Source: Blautia sp. AF19-10LB (GTDB taxonomy: Bacteria > Bacillota > Clostridia > Lachnospirales > Lachnospiraceae). From it: 64,000 nucleotides of DNA. Each line of letters begins with the position of its first letter. Positions within the stretch are counted from its first letter, which is position 1. The notes beneath the pieces were generated by a model that saw only the letters and a program-made list of their open reading frames with translations, was not told where the DNA came from and did not search any database. The position numbers were made by a program, and so were the translations under genes. Below are positions 44,707-53,851 of the stretch, piece by piece. The stretch covers positions 24,734 through 88,733 of the forward strand of contig NZ_QTWS01000014.1 in assembly GCF_003461245.1 (NCBI RefSeq), given 5' to 3'.

Positions 44707-47700
44707 TCACTCTGCCTCCTGTTCAAAATTCTTCCAGACTTCTTCATCGGCAAACTGTTTCAGTCTCCGGAATTCATATCCCGGGATCTTGCGGTCAAAG
44801 CCGCAGCTTCCCTGATATGCACAGTACGTACAGGCATTTTTGTTTCCCATCTCATACGGGGAAGCATCTGCTTTTCCTGTGAGGATCGCATCCTGCACTT
44901 CAGTGATCTTTTTCTTTACATAGTCATTCAGAAGACGGAACCGCTCCGGGCTTGCGACAGACGAGCCTTTGCGCAGCGCACCCTTTGACGTGTATGCCAG
45001 CGGAAGGGATGCATACGAAACGTCCAGTTTCTGGATCACCTCCGGGTCAGAAGATACCAGCCCGTTCATCTTGAGTTTCTTCATGATCTCAGGATCAAGT
45101 TCATCCAGATCCTCCTGAAGCGTTTTCTGGATCATCGGATCCTTGACATTGTAATAAAAAATCCCCGCCGGTTCTACTTCACAGTCCGGATATTTCCGCT
45201 GCTCTGCCTGCACCGCCGCATCCATATAAACGACAAGCTGCAGCTGAAGCCCGTGATAGATACTCACCAGGTCAAAAGAAGTATTGCCCGTCTTATAATC
45301 AATGATCTTGACGTAAACTTTGTTGTCTTCTTTGAGGACGTCCAGACGGTCGATCCTGCCGCCGCCAATGGAAACTTCAAATCCCTCCGGATGGAACTCG
45401 CCATTCTTAAGCTGTTCCTGCAAAGCCCAGACTGTTCTTCTAAGGATTCTTCTTGTACGCTCGACCATGTAATGATTTCTGGCACTGCTCTTAAGAATCG
45501 TGTTTCCATAATCTGCCGCCACCTTGTCCAGGCATTCGTCTGCGATCTCATCACGGACTTTGTCGTCCAGGTCACTCCAGTCCAGTCTCTTCCTTCTCAG
45601 TTCGACAGCAAAATTTTCCAATGCCTGATGGATGACATTTCCCATATCCATCGCCTTGAATTCATATTCCACACGCTCTGTCACAGCCAGACCATATTTC
45701 AGGAAATGTGCAAACGCACACGCAGAAAAACGTTCCAGTCTTGTTGCTCCATGCGGAGACACTTCTCCGTACAAAGCTTTCGCAACACTCGCACTGACCT
45801 TGTCCTCCGGCTTTCGTAAAAATGCGGCATCGGTCAGTTTTTCTGCCAGTTCCCTGTACTTTGGACTTCTCAGATACCAGCTGTACAGTTCCTCAAAAAC
45901 AGGATCCAGCTCATCTGTATTTTCCTCTGAAAGCCCCTCAAGCAGATATTCCAGGGAAGTTCCCGGTGTCTCCAGAAGTTCCATCTGGCTCTCCGGCTGA
46001 TCTGCACGTGTTTCTTTGAGTTTCGGAAACAGCCTTTTGATCGTATGGATCAGGAACGCAGGGCTGCATGCCTCTCCCCTTCCATTTGACTGACTGTAGG
46101 AAAGGCTTAAGAGTTCCTTCGGCTTGGTCAGATTCAGGTAAAGATAAAACCTCTGCATGTTCATCAGTTCTTTGGGACCCGGGGCAAGTTCCATTCCCTG
46201 ATCCTTAAAGAAAGCCCTGTCCATCTCTGTCAGGATCCCGCCGGACTGCGTGTTCTTTGGGATATTTCCCTCATTTACGCCGACAAAAAACAGTGCACAC
46301 ACGTCTTTGAGCCTGGTACGCTCCATATCACCGATCAGCACCTGATCCATACTCGGCGGGATCAGCGCAACTTTCGCCTGTGTCATTCCCGTTTCCAGGA
46401 TCTGCTGAAACTCCTCCGGCGAAACCACCTCGTCCCCAAGGATCTCTGCCATCTTATCCAGAAGTTCCATCATGATACCAAAGATCTGCACGTATTCCTT
46501 TTCCATTGCCTTGTTTCCGATCTCATGGAAATAGAGCTCCTGAACTTTCAGTTTCTGCTGGATCTGGCTCTGTACAATAAATTCATACAGATAACGACAG
46601 TATTCTTCCACTGTTTTCTTTTTTCCGGAAAAGCCATCTGCCAGGATTCCTGTCTCTCCGACAAAACGCTCCCGGATCTCGTTGATCTCCTGGATCTGGT
46701 TCGGATCCATACCTCTGTAGATGCGGACCCATTTCTCTCTCCATCTGCGGATCCCTCTGATTCCAAGCGCGATCACATAATTTTCCAGTTTATCCGCTTC
46801 ACTTCTGGAGATATCAGACATCCCACAGCGGAGATAACGGAATACACTCTCATAACTGAATCCCTGAACGACCATCTCAAGTGCCGCGCGGAGATATTCC
46901 ACAAACGGATTCATAAGGATCGAATGTTTTTCATCAATAAAATATGGAATCCCGGCATCTTCAAAAACCTGTGCGGCTACGCTTCCATATTCCTCAAGAT
47001 TTCCTGTGATGACCGCAATCTGTCCGTAACGATGATCCTTTTCTCTGACCAGCCGCAGGATCCGTCGGGCAGTTTCCTCCATTTCTTTCTCCGGATCTCT
47101 CGCCGAAAAGATCTGTATCTCCTGCTGCTCCCGCTCATAGACAGCCCTGTGGTAACGGAACAGATGCTGTTCCAGAAAATCAAGTGCCGGGGCATCCGCA
47201 AACCGGGACTTTCTGCCCGGCGCGACCCAGACAGGCTCTTCGATATCCTTCGTAAGTTCCGCAAGAGAGCGGATCATCTTATGGCTCATATAAAAAAGCT
47301 CGTGCGGTTTTCCCATCGCAAGAAACTGTTCTCTGACATCCATCGTCACCGTCACGGAAACTCTCTCACAGACAGCCAGAAGTTCCCGCAGGACTTCAAG
47401 CTGTACCGGTGTAAATCCTGTGTATCCATCCAGAAGAAGGACACTTCCCTTAAGTTTCTCAGAAAACTGGATCTCTTTTGCCAGAACCTCAAGAACTTCC
47501 TCCGCTGTCATAAAATGTCTGGAAAGATACTCGCGGAACGCCTGATACAGAACTTTCACATCCTGGAGTTTCATCTGGAGAAGCGTCTTATCCTCGCTCT
47601 CACGGATCATCTCATCCAGTTCCTCTTCTTTGATCTCGTACTGCATGAACTCCGAAATAAGAGACTTCACCTCATCCAGATAGCCTGGTTTCTTCATCTG

Positions 47701-48033
47701 ATTTCTGAGATAGACCAGATCCTTCTGGTTCATCTGTACCAGTTTCTGGAGCACCATGTTTTTGCCTGTTTCTTCCATGATCCGTCTCGTATCACCGCCA
47801 ACTTCCTCAAAAACGCGGTACGCAAGACGCTCAAAACTTAAGATATCAATATTGAGGATTCCCCCATCCGGATGCATTTCCACCAGAGTTTTCTGTGTCT
47901 GCATCGTAAACTGCTCCGGGACGATCACATAATAAAGTCTGTCGGGATTTGCTGACGCTTCCCGGATAATATTTTCATATGCGGTGCCGGATTTGCCTGC
48001 ACCGGAATTTCCTATAATAAACTGCAGGGACAT
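44707..48033 (-). CDS. addB: ATP-dependent nuclease subunit B
   Basis: AddB carries the Chi-recognition and second nuclease functions of AddAB. The 1108 residues begin with FIIGNSGAGKSGTAYENII (Walker A), and the C-terminal nuclease has the iron-sulfur cysteines: one in FSACAFAHFLKYGL and three in the terminal CTYCAYQGSCGFD. The catalytic KIIDYKTG is present. Upstream gene of the addB-addA pair; its promoter was not identified with confidence. Confidence 0.96.
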   Translation of the reverse strand: MSLQFIIGNSGAGKSGTAYENIIREASANPDRLYYVIVPEQFTMQTQKTLVEMHPDGGILNIDILSFERLAYRVFEEVGGDTRRIMEETGKNMVLQKLVQMNQKDLVYLRNQMKKPGYLDEVKSLISEFMQYEIKEEELDEMIRESEDKTLLQMKLQDVKVLYQAFREYLSRHFMTAEEVLEVLAKEIQFSEKLKGSVLLLDGYTGFTPVQLEVLRELLAVCERVSVTVTMDVREQFLAMGKPHELFYMSHKMIRSLAELTKDIEEPVWVAPGRKSRFADAPALDFLEQHLFRYHRAVYEREQQEIQIFSARDPEKEMEETARRILRLVREKDHRYGQIAVITGNLEEYGSVAAQVFEDAGIPYFIDEKHSILMNPFVEYLRAALEMVVQGFSYESVFRYLRCGMSDISRSEADKLENYVIALGIRGIRRWREKWVRIYRGMDPNQIQEINEIRERFVGETGILADGFSGKKKTVEEYCRYLYEFIVQSQIQQKLKVQELYFHEIGNKAMEKEYVQIFGIMMELLDKMAEILGDEVVSPEEFQQILETGMTQAKVALIPPSMDQVLIGDMERTRLKDVCALFFVGVNEGNIPKNTQSGGILTEMDRAFFKDQGMELAPGPKELMNMQRFYLYLNLTKPKELLSLSYSQSNGRGEACSPAFLIHTIKRLFPKLKETRADQPESQMELLETPGTSLEYLLEGLSEENTDELDPVFEELYSWYLRSPKYRELAEKLTDAAFLRKPEDKVSASVAKALYGEVSPHGATRLERFSACAFAHFLKYGLAVTERVEYEFKAMDMGNVIHQALENFAVELRRKRLDWSDLDDKVRDEIADECLDKVAADYGNTILKSSARNHYMVERTRRILRRTVWALQEQLKNGEFHPEGFEVSIGGGRIDRLDVLKEDNKVYVKIIDYKTGNTSFDLVSIYHGLQLQLVVYMDAAVQAEQRKYPDCEVEPAGIFYYNVKDPMIQKTLQEDLDELDPEIMKKLKMNGLVSSDPEVIQKLDVSYASLPLAYTSKGALRKGSSVASPERFRLLNDYVKKKITEVQDAILTGKADASPYEMGNKNACTYCAYQGSCGFDRKIPGYEFRRLKQFADEEVWKNFEQEAE

Positions 48034-48165
48034 ATCTTACCCCTTTCAACATTTTTTCTGAATAGCACCTCGCGGGATATTTCTGACATAAATCAGGACA
48101 GAGCCTAATAGGATATAAGGAAAGTATACCGGGGAACCGTAACCGCGAATCAGGAGGCGCAGACT

Positions 48166-48603
48166 ATGAGCTCCAAAACAAAAATCATCGTTCTACATAT
48201 GAAAGAGGTGATCTACACCTGTATTTTCCTTCTTCTCCTTGTGATCCTGGGTGTACTGGTCTTTTTTATGTTCGGTCCCGGAAAAGCACAGAATACCGCT
48301 CCAAAGACCGATTCCAGATATACCCCCGGCATTTACCGCACGTCTGTCCAGCTCAACAATAATTCCTTTGACCTGGAAGTGACCGTCGATGCCGACAGTA
48401 TCCGTTCCATCCATCTGGCAAACTTAAGCGAGAGCACTGCCGCTATGTTTCCTCTCGTAGAGCCGGTCCTGGACTCTCTTGCAAGCCAGATCTATTCTAC
48501 ACAGTCTCTGGAAAATCTCGATTACGCCAGCGACCAGAAATATACAGCCCAGATGCTTATTCAGGCCATTGAAGAAACTGTCCAGAAAGCAGCTTCTTCC
48601 TGA
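48166..48603 (+). CDS. Membrane-anchored FMN_bind-like protein lacking the flavin threonine
   Basis: A 145-residue protein with one membrane segment (about 16-36) and an outside domain that follows the FMN_bind pattern: YTPGIYRTSVQLNNNSFDLEVTVD, IRSIHLANLSEST, and a C-terminal helix. In flavinylated members a SGAT/S motif holds the Thr that receives FMN; the aligned stretch here is ASDQKYTAQML, with Lys125 at the Thr position. It is thus probably not flavinylated. GGAGGCG precedes the ATG. Monocistronic; function unknown. Confidence 0.6.
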   Translation: MSSKTKIIVLHMKEVIYTCIFLLLLVILGVLVFFMFGPGKAQNTAPKTDSRYTPGIYRTSVQLNNNSFDLEVTVDADSIRSIHLANLSESTAAMFPLVEPVLDSLASQIYSTQSLENLDYASDQKYTAQMLIQAIEETVQKAASS

Positions 48604-48626
48604 AAACAGTTATCCCCAAAAACACA

Positions 48627-48652
48627 TTGAGGTGTGATAAATCACACCTCAA
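48627..48652. terminator. Symmetric hairpin between the 48166 gene and nadE
   Basis: Perfect 12-base inverted repeat TTGAGGTGTGAT / ATCACACCTCAA around AA. On the minus strand it is followed after a few bases by TTTTT and fits a nadE terminator. It may also stop the plus-strand gene, although no T-run follows on that side. Confidence 0.7.
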
Positions 48653-48661
48653 AAAGTTACC

Positions 48662-50773
48662 TTAATTTCTTGCCTCAAGTTCCTCAATCTGCTTCAGCCA
48701 GAGTTTCGCGCATGCATCACTCGGCATTCTCAGGTCTCCTCTCGGAGAAACTGCCACACTACCAACTTTCGGTCCATCCGGCAGGCAGGAACGCTTGAAC
48801 TGCTGCATAAAGAATCTCCGGTAGAAAGTCTTAAGCCATTTCAGGATCGTCTCATCATCATACTCGCCCGCAAATGCATTCTGTGCCAGACGGAAGATCT
48901 TTTTCGGCGGGAAGGTCCAGCGGAGCATGTAATACAGGAAGAAATCGTGAAGCTCATACGGTCCTACAAGATCTTCTGTCTTCTGTGAAATCACGCCATC
49001 CTTCGGCGGCAGAAGTTCCGGGCTTACCGGTGTATCCAGGATATCCAGAAGGATCTCTGAAAGCTTCGCATCCTCACAGGTATCTGCATAATATCTCACA
49101 AGATGACGTACAAGCGTCTTCGGTACGGATGCATTGACTGCATACATGGACATGTGGTCGCCATTGTAAGTTGCCCATCCAAGTGCCAGTTCCGAAAGGT
49201 CACCGGTTCCAATAACAATACCACCGGACTGGTTTGCAATATCCATCAGGATCTGTGTACGCTCACGTGCCTGACCATTCTCATAAGTGACATCATGTAC
49301 TTCCGGATCATGTCCGATATCGCGGAAATGGAGATTTACCGCCTCGCGGATGTTGACTTCCTTGAGGGTTGCCCCAAGGCATTCACTTAACTGGCATGCA
49401 TTGTTATAGGTCCTGTCAGTTGTTCCGAAGCAAGGCATTGTTACGGCTGTGATCTTTTCTCTCGGCATTCCAAGCATGTCAAATGCACGTACCGTCACAA
49501 GAAGTGCCAGTGTGGAATCCAGTCCGCCGGACAGTCCGATCACTGCATTCTGGCAGTGGATATGTGCCAGACGCTTCTTGAGTCCCATTGCCTGAATATT
49601 CAGGATCTCATCGCAGCGGCGTTCTCTCTCTTCTTTGATCCCCGGTACGAATGGTCTGGAATCAAATTTGCGGGTAAGCGGTGTTACTCCTCTGCCTGCA
49701 TTAAAATAAACTTCGTTATAAAAAACATCCTGTCCTTCCGGTGCAAGATCCGGTACAAAGCGGCAGGTCGTCATCCTTCTTCTCTCATTATCCAGTCTGT
49801 GGATATCCAGATCCGCATAAAGTGCGCCATTGACAAAGCGTCTGCTCTCTGCAAGTATCGTGCCGTTTTCTGCGATCAGATTGTGGCCGCCGTAGACAAC
49901 ATCCTGGGTGGATTCTCCCTCTCCTGCTGTCGCATAGATATATCCGCAGAGAAGTCTTGCTGACTGTGCACTTACAAGGCTCTTACGATAAGAATCCTTG
50001 CCTACAACTTCATCACTCGCAGACAGGTTCACGATCAGGTTTGCTCCATGATATGCATGTCCTACGCTCGGAGGATTCGGAACCCAGAGGTCCTCGCAGA
50101 TCTCAGCCGCGATCTTGAGTTTCGGCATTTCCTGACAGATGAACAGGATATTTGAGGAGATCGGGACATCCACTTCATCAAACTCTTCTGTTTCATCTTC
50201 ATCAATATAATCCGGTTCCTCATCGATCTCTTCCAGTTCCTCAAAGGAATCTTCTTCCTCCAGAGCCTCGAGTTCTGCCTCAAGTCCAAATTCCACGTCC
50301 TCATCCGTCATCTCTTCGTCATGATGTAATCCATACTCAGACCTTCTGATCGTCACAGTTCCGTCTACATCCTCTCCGGAAGTGAAATATCTCGCCTCAT
50401 AAAATTCATTATAATTCGGCAGATAAGTCTTCGGCACAAACCCAAGGATCTCACCATGGTTCAGTCCGGCTGCCACATTATAAAGTTTGCCCTTGTATTC
50501 CAGTGGAAGTCCTACAAAAATGATCGCATCTACATCCGCAGTCTCTTCTGCAATACGCATAAGCTGTACTTTGGCTTCCTCCAGAAGATTTTCCTGCCAG
50601 AAAAGATCTCCGCAGGTGTATGCTGTGATACACAGTTCCGGGAAAACCATGACTCTGGCTCCCTCTGCTTCCATCTCACGGACCATTTTGATAATTTCAG
50701 CTGCATTGAATTCACAGTCTGCTACCTGCACATCCGGCGTTCCTGCCGCTACTTTGATAAACCCGTCCTTCAT
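48662..50773 (-). CDS. nadE: Glutamine-dependent NAD+ synthetase with acidic insertion
   Basis: NadE amidates nicotinate adenine dinucleotide to NAD+, using ammonia channelled from glutamine. The N-terminal nitrilase domain has the triad Glu46 (FPELCIT), Lys115 (VPKTYLPNYNEF) and Cys226 (AAEICEDLW). The C-terminal synthetase has the PP-loop GLSGGLDSTLALL and GDLSELALGWATYNGD. At 703 residues it exceeds the usual 640 or so, because residues about 145-203 form a very acidic insertion (many Glu/Asp) just before the strand leading to Cys226. It follows hslO by 15 bp. Confidence 0.94.
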   Translation of the reverse strand: MKDGFIKVAAGTPDVQVADCEFNAAEIIKMVREMEAEGARVMVFPELCITAYTCGDLFWQENLLEEAKVQLMRIAEETADVDAIIFVGLPLEYKGKLYNVAAGLNHGEILGFVPKTYLPNYNEFYEARYFTSGEDVDGTVTIRRSEYGLHHDEEMTDEDVEFGLEAELEALEEEDSFEELEEIDEEPDYIDEDETEEFDEVDVPISSNILFICQEMPKLKIAAEICEDLWVPNPPSVGHAYHGANLIVNLSASDEVVGKDSYRKSLVSAQSARLLCGYIYATAGEGESTQDVVYGGHNLIAENGTILAESRRFVNGALYADLDIHRLDNERRRMTTCRFVPDLAPEGQDVFYNEVYFNAGRGVTPLTRKFDSRPFVPGIKEERERRCDEILNIQAMGLKKRLAHIHCQNAVIGLSGGLDSTLALLVTVRAFDMLGMPREKITAVTMPCFGTTDRTYNNACQLSECLGATLKEVNIREAVNLHFRDIGHDPEVHDVTYENGQARERTQILMDIANQSGGIVIGTGDLSELALGWATYNGDHMSMYAVNASVPKTLVRHLVRYYADTCEDAKLSEILLDILDTPVSPELLPPKDGVISQKTEDLVGPYELHDFFLYYMLRWTFPPKKIFRLAQNAFAGEYDDETILKWLKTFYRRFFMQQFKRSCLPDGPKVGSVAVSPRGDLRMPSDACAKLWLKQIEELEARN

Positions 50774-50788
50774 ATTCCTGCTTCTCCT

Positions 50789-51667
50789 TTATTTGCACTT
50801 TCTGAGGATTTCTTTGAGTTCTTCTACACTGAATGTATAATTGGTGTTACAGAAATGGCAGTTCAGTTCTACTTTCTTGCCTTCCTGGATCATCTCATTT
50901 AATTCTTTTCTTCCGATGCTGATCAGGGCTTTTTCTACACGTTCTTTGCTGCAGTTACAGTAAAATTCTGTCGGGATCCTGTCGTTGATCTCAATATCAA
51001 ATCCATCCAGTACCTGCTCCAGAAGACTCTCAGGAGTGTGTCCCTGCTCCAGAAGTGTAGTCACAGACTGGATCTTCTGTACGTTTGCTTCCAGTTTCGC
51101 GATCGTTTCTTCCTCTGCAAACGGCATGACCTGAACGATAAATCCACCTGCCTGACGCACGGTATTATCTTTGTTCATCAGAACACCAAGACCTACAGCG
51201 GACGGAACCTGTTCACTTGCTGCGAAATAATAAGTCAGGTCTTCTGCGATCTCACCTGTCTGAAGTGCCACCTGCCCCACATATGGTTCTTTGAGTCCCA
51301 TGTCCTTGATGACCTGAAGGAAACCGTGTCCAACAGCGCCGCCAACATCCAGTTTGCCCTTGGCATTTGCCGGGATGATAACATCCGGTTCAACGACATA
51401 TCCCTTGACACGGCCTTTGGAATCTGCTGTAACCGTGATTCCCTGAAGCAGTCCGTCACCCTTGACCTGAAGTGTCAGGATATCCTTATCGCCCTTCATC
51501 ATCACGCCCATCATCGAACCTGCTGTCAGAAGACGTCCAAGTGCTGCTGTTGCAACCGGGCTGGTGTTGTGATCCTTTCTTGCTGTCTCTACTGTCTCTG
51601 TTGTCACTGCTGCAAACGCACGGATCTGGCTGTCTGCCGCAATTGCTCTTACTATATAATCACTCAT
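50789..51667 (-). CDS. hslO: Redox-regulated chaperone Hsp33
   Basis: Hsp33 is activated by oxidation and unfolding of its zinc centre and then holds unfolding proteins. Start at 51667 (MSDYIVRAIAADSQIRAFA), with GAGGTAAATTC upstream; a frame extending to 51763 overlaps the preceding gene. The 292 residues end with the zinc ligands FYCNCSKER (CXC) and ELNCHFCNTNY (CXXC). Middle gene of methyltransferase-hslO-nadE. Confidence 0.96.
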   Translation of the reverse strand: MSDYIVRAIAADSQIRAFAAVTTETVETARKDHNTSPVATAALGRLLTAGSMMGVMMKGDKDILTLQVKGDGLLQGITVTADSKGRVKGYVVEPDVIIPANAKGKLDVGGAVGHGFLQVIKDMGLKEPYVGQVALQTGEIAEDLTYYFAASEQVPSAVGLGVLMNKDNTVRQAGGFIVQVMPFAEEETIAKLEANVQKIQSVTTLLEQGHTPESLLEQVLDGFDIEINDRIPTEFYCNCSKERVEKALISIGRKELNEMIQEGKKVELNCHFCNTNYTFSVEELKEILRKCK

Positions 51668-51683
51668 GAATTTACCTCGTTTC

Positions 51684-52442
51684 TTATTTTGCTTTGCCTT
51701 TTTCTCTTGCGATGAAGAATAACCGCTCGCTCTCCTCGGATGCCGCTTTGCCTGTGTAGGCATCGTATACAGCGAGAAGCTCCATTCCTGCCTCGCGGAT
51801 CAGTTCTTCGATCTCTTCTCTCGGATATGCTTTCTGGCAGTGGACTTCCTCTGCCTTCTCATACAGTCCGTCCTCTCTCGGAAGAAAAACTGCCAGTTCA
51901 TAATAGTTCAGTCCCTCTTCCTCATCGTAGCTGTTGTCCCAGATGAAACTTCCCTCATCACGGTTTTCTGCGATCGTCGTATCCCCAAGGATATCCCTGT
52001 ACTTATGTACGGTATTCATATCAAACAGGAAAATTCCCTCCGGGTCAAGGTAATTATTTACCAGTTCAAAAACATGACGCAGTTCATCCCTGTCTGTAAT
52101 ATAATTGAGACTGTCGCAGACACTTACAACGGCCCGCACCGTTCCGTACAGTTCAAACTCCTGCATGTCCTGCAGAAGATACAGGATATCCTGTCCGGAT
52201 TCGACTCTTTTCTCCATTGCCTCCGCAAGCATCTCCTCGGAATTGTCCACACCAATCATATCATAACCCTTGTCCGCAAGCAATCCCGTCATCGTTCCTG
52301 TTCCACATCCAAGTTCCAGTACCAGGCCATCCTCGATCCCATATTCTCTCAGATGACCGGTGATATAATCCGCCCATTCTTCATAATCAATATTATCCAT
52401 GAACAGGTCATACACCTGTGCAAATTTCTCATATGCTCCCAT
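51684..52442 (-). CDS. Class I SAM-dependent methyltransferase
   Basis: A 252-residue methyltransferase. Start at 52442 (MGAYEKFAQVYDLFMDNIDYE) behind GGGGGACGACG; the upstream frame has no site. SAM-binding motif VLELGCGTGTMTGLLADKGYDMIGVDNS is clear, with VVSVCDSLNYI further on. Substrate unknown. It sits 16 bp before hslO, a pairing I have seen in Lachnospiraceae, but the functional link is not established. Confidence 0.85.
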   Translation of the reverse strand: MGAYEKFAQVYDLFMDNIDYEEWADYITGHLREYGIEDGLVLELGCGTGTMTGLLADKGYDMIGVDNSEEMLAEAMEKRVESGQDILYLLQDMQEFELYGTVRAVVSVCDSLNYITDRDELRHVFELVNNYLDPEGIFLFDMNTVHKYRDILGDTTIAENRDEGSFIWDNSYDEEEGLNYYELAVFLPREDGLYEKAEEVHCQKAYPREEIEELIREAGMELLAVYDAYTGKAASEESERLFFIAREKGKAK

Positions 52443-52471
52443 CGTCGTCCCCCTGTTTATATTTTGTGAGT

Positions 52472-52501
52472 AAAAAGGCAGATGATCGCTCACCTGCCTT
52501 T
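52472..52501 (-). terminator. Intrinsic terminator after the lipoprotein gene
   Basis: Minus strand AAAGGCAG (52494-52501) pairs with CTGCCTTT (52474-52481), with a TTTTT tail opposite 52472-52476. It lies between the lipoprotein gene and the methyltransferase start. Confidence 0.75.
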
Positions 52502-52545
52502 CCTTCTTATCTCATGCTGACGATAAATCAGATCGTGTTCTGTTG

Positions 52546-53652
52546 TTACTGAACAGGCATATAATATACGTCTGCTCCCTCACCATGCCAGTAGTAGCTT
52601 GTTCCGTTCTCGTCGTAAGCGTCCTCATCGCTGGTAAAGTTGTAGGTATTTCCGTCAAAGTCAACCCAGCTTCCGTTTCCGTCCGGTGTGATCACAAGCG
52701 GATGTCCATCAGAATTACGATAGATGGTTCTTGTCTCATCTGTGTTGGAAAGCTGCTCATCTGTGAATCCTGCAGAGTTGGAAATTGTTGTAGAGCTGGA
52801 ATCACTGGAACTGTCATAGCTTTCGGATCCGTCGCTGCTGCTGTCTGTGCTTCCTGTTGTATCTGTGGCTGCACTGCTGTCTGTTCCTGCCGCAGAAGTA
52901 TCTGCTGCTGCGCTGCTGTCTGCTGCATTTGCGTTTGCATCAGAAGAAGCTGCGTTTGCATTGTCGGCTGCCGGAGTGGAAGCTGCTGCCTGCTTCGGAG
53001 CTGCTTCTTTCAGAGAAGAATCACCAAGGATCTGGAAAGAATCTACGGATGATTTCACTGCGGAAAGAACATCTTCTTTGTTAACAGATGCTTCGATGCT
53101 GTAGTATTCGGAATCGTTTGCGATAACCTTGTGGATCACATACAGGCTTCCGTTGCTCTTCTCTGTGTTCAGCATCTTGGTTGTGTAGGTGTACACGCCA
53201 ATGCCATTCACATCTGTAGAAGTGTAGTCCTGGATCTCAAAGTCTGTTCCGTCAACCTTGTCTCCGTCTGCCTGCTCAAGAGAGGTAGCCATGTCCTGTG
53301 TGCTCGGAATCACGGTTGAAGCCATGGTGTCTGCTCCCTGTCCGTGAAGGATCAGAATCTTGCCCTCGTCAGGAGATTCAAAGCTGAGTGTATCTGCTTC
53401 ATCTGTCTTGTTTGCCCATGTTGCGTTTGGAAGGTTGATCGCTACGGATTTGTCTGCGGATGTATAGGTAGTAGCCTGTACATTCGGAGCGATCGTGGCT
53501 GTCGGAGCCGGTGTCTCGGTTGCCACCGGTGTTGGTGTTACACTTACTGCAACAGACTCATCCGGATTACTGCCGCCGAAACTGCAGGCAGCCATAAATA
53601 CAGATGCTGATATGGCAATTGCTGAAATCGCAAGAATTCTTTTGTTTCTCAT
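52546..53652 (-). CDS. Putative lipoprotein with Ser/Ala/Asp-rich linker
   Basis: A 368-residue secreted lipoprotein: signal peptide with lipobox FMAAC (Cys23), then a Pro/Thr-rich spacer, a folded domain at about 58-210 (TYTSADKSVAINLPNATWANK, reminiscent of PsbP/Mog1-like domains), a low-complexity Ser/Ala/Asp linker (about 215-300) and a small C-terminal domain with aromatic repeats (GNGSWVDFDGNTYNFTSD, YYWHGEGADVYYMPVQ). I know no named function. Own promoter and terminator. Confidence 0.8.
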   Translation of the reverse strand: MRNKRILAISAIAISASVFMAACSFGGSNPDESVAVSVTPTPVATETPAPTATIAPNVQATTYTSADKSVAINLPNATWANKTDEADTLSFESPDEGKILILHGQGADTMASTVIPSTQDMATSLEQADGDKVDGTDFEIQDYTSTDVNGIGVYTYTTKMLNTEKSNGSLYVIHKVIANDSEYYSIEASVNKEDVLSAVKSSVDSFQILGDSSLKEAAPKQAAASTPAADNANAASSDANANAADSSAAADTSAAGTDSSAATDTTGSTDSSSDGSESYDSSSDSSSTTISNSAGFTDEQLSNTDETRTIYRNSDGHPLVITPDGNGSWVDFDGNTYNFTSDEDAYDENGTSYYWHGEGADVYYMPVQ

Positions 53653-53708
53653 AACATCCTCCTTAATATCGGTTATGATTATAGTTTATAATAAAACCTT
53701 TGTGCTAT

Positions 53709-53737
53709 ATTTTACAATTTTATTACATGCATGTCAA
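53709..53737 (-). promoter_or_regulatory. Sigma-A-type promoter of the lipoprotein gene
   Basis: Minus strand -35 TTGACA (53732-53737), 17-bp spacer, -10 TAAAAT (53709-53714), about 55 bp before the ATG, which has AAGGAGGATG as its site. Confidence 0.8.
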
Positions 53738-53851
53738 TGAATTTTCCCTGATGGTTTATGAAAATCCTGTAAAATATTGTGAATTTTCTGTGTCGGATAT
53801 CTTCTTTTCTGTAATCTTTTATCTGCGTTTTTTCCTGAAAATATACGGGTT

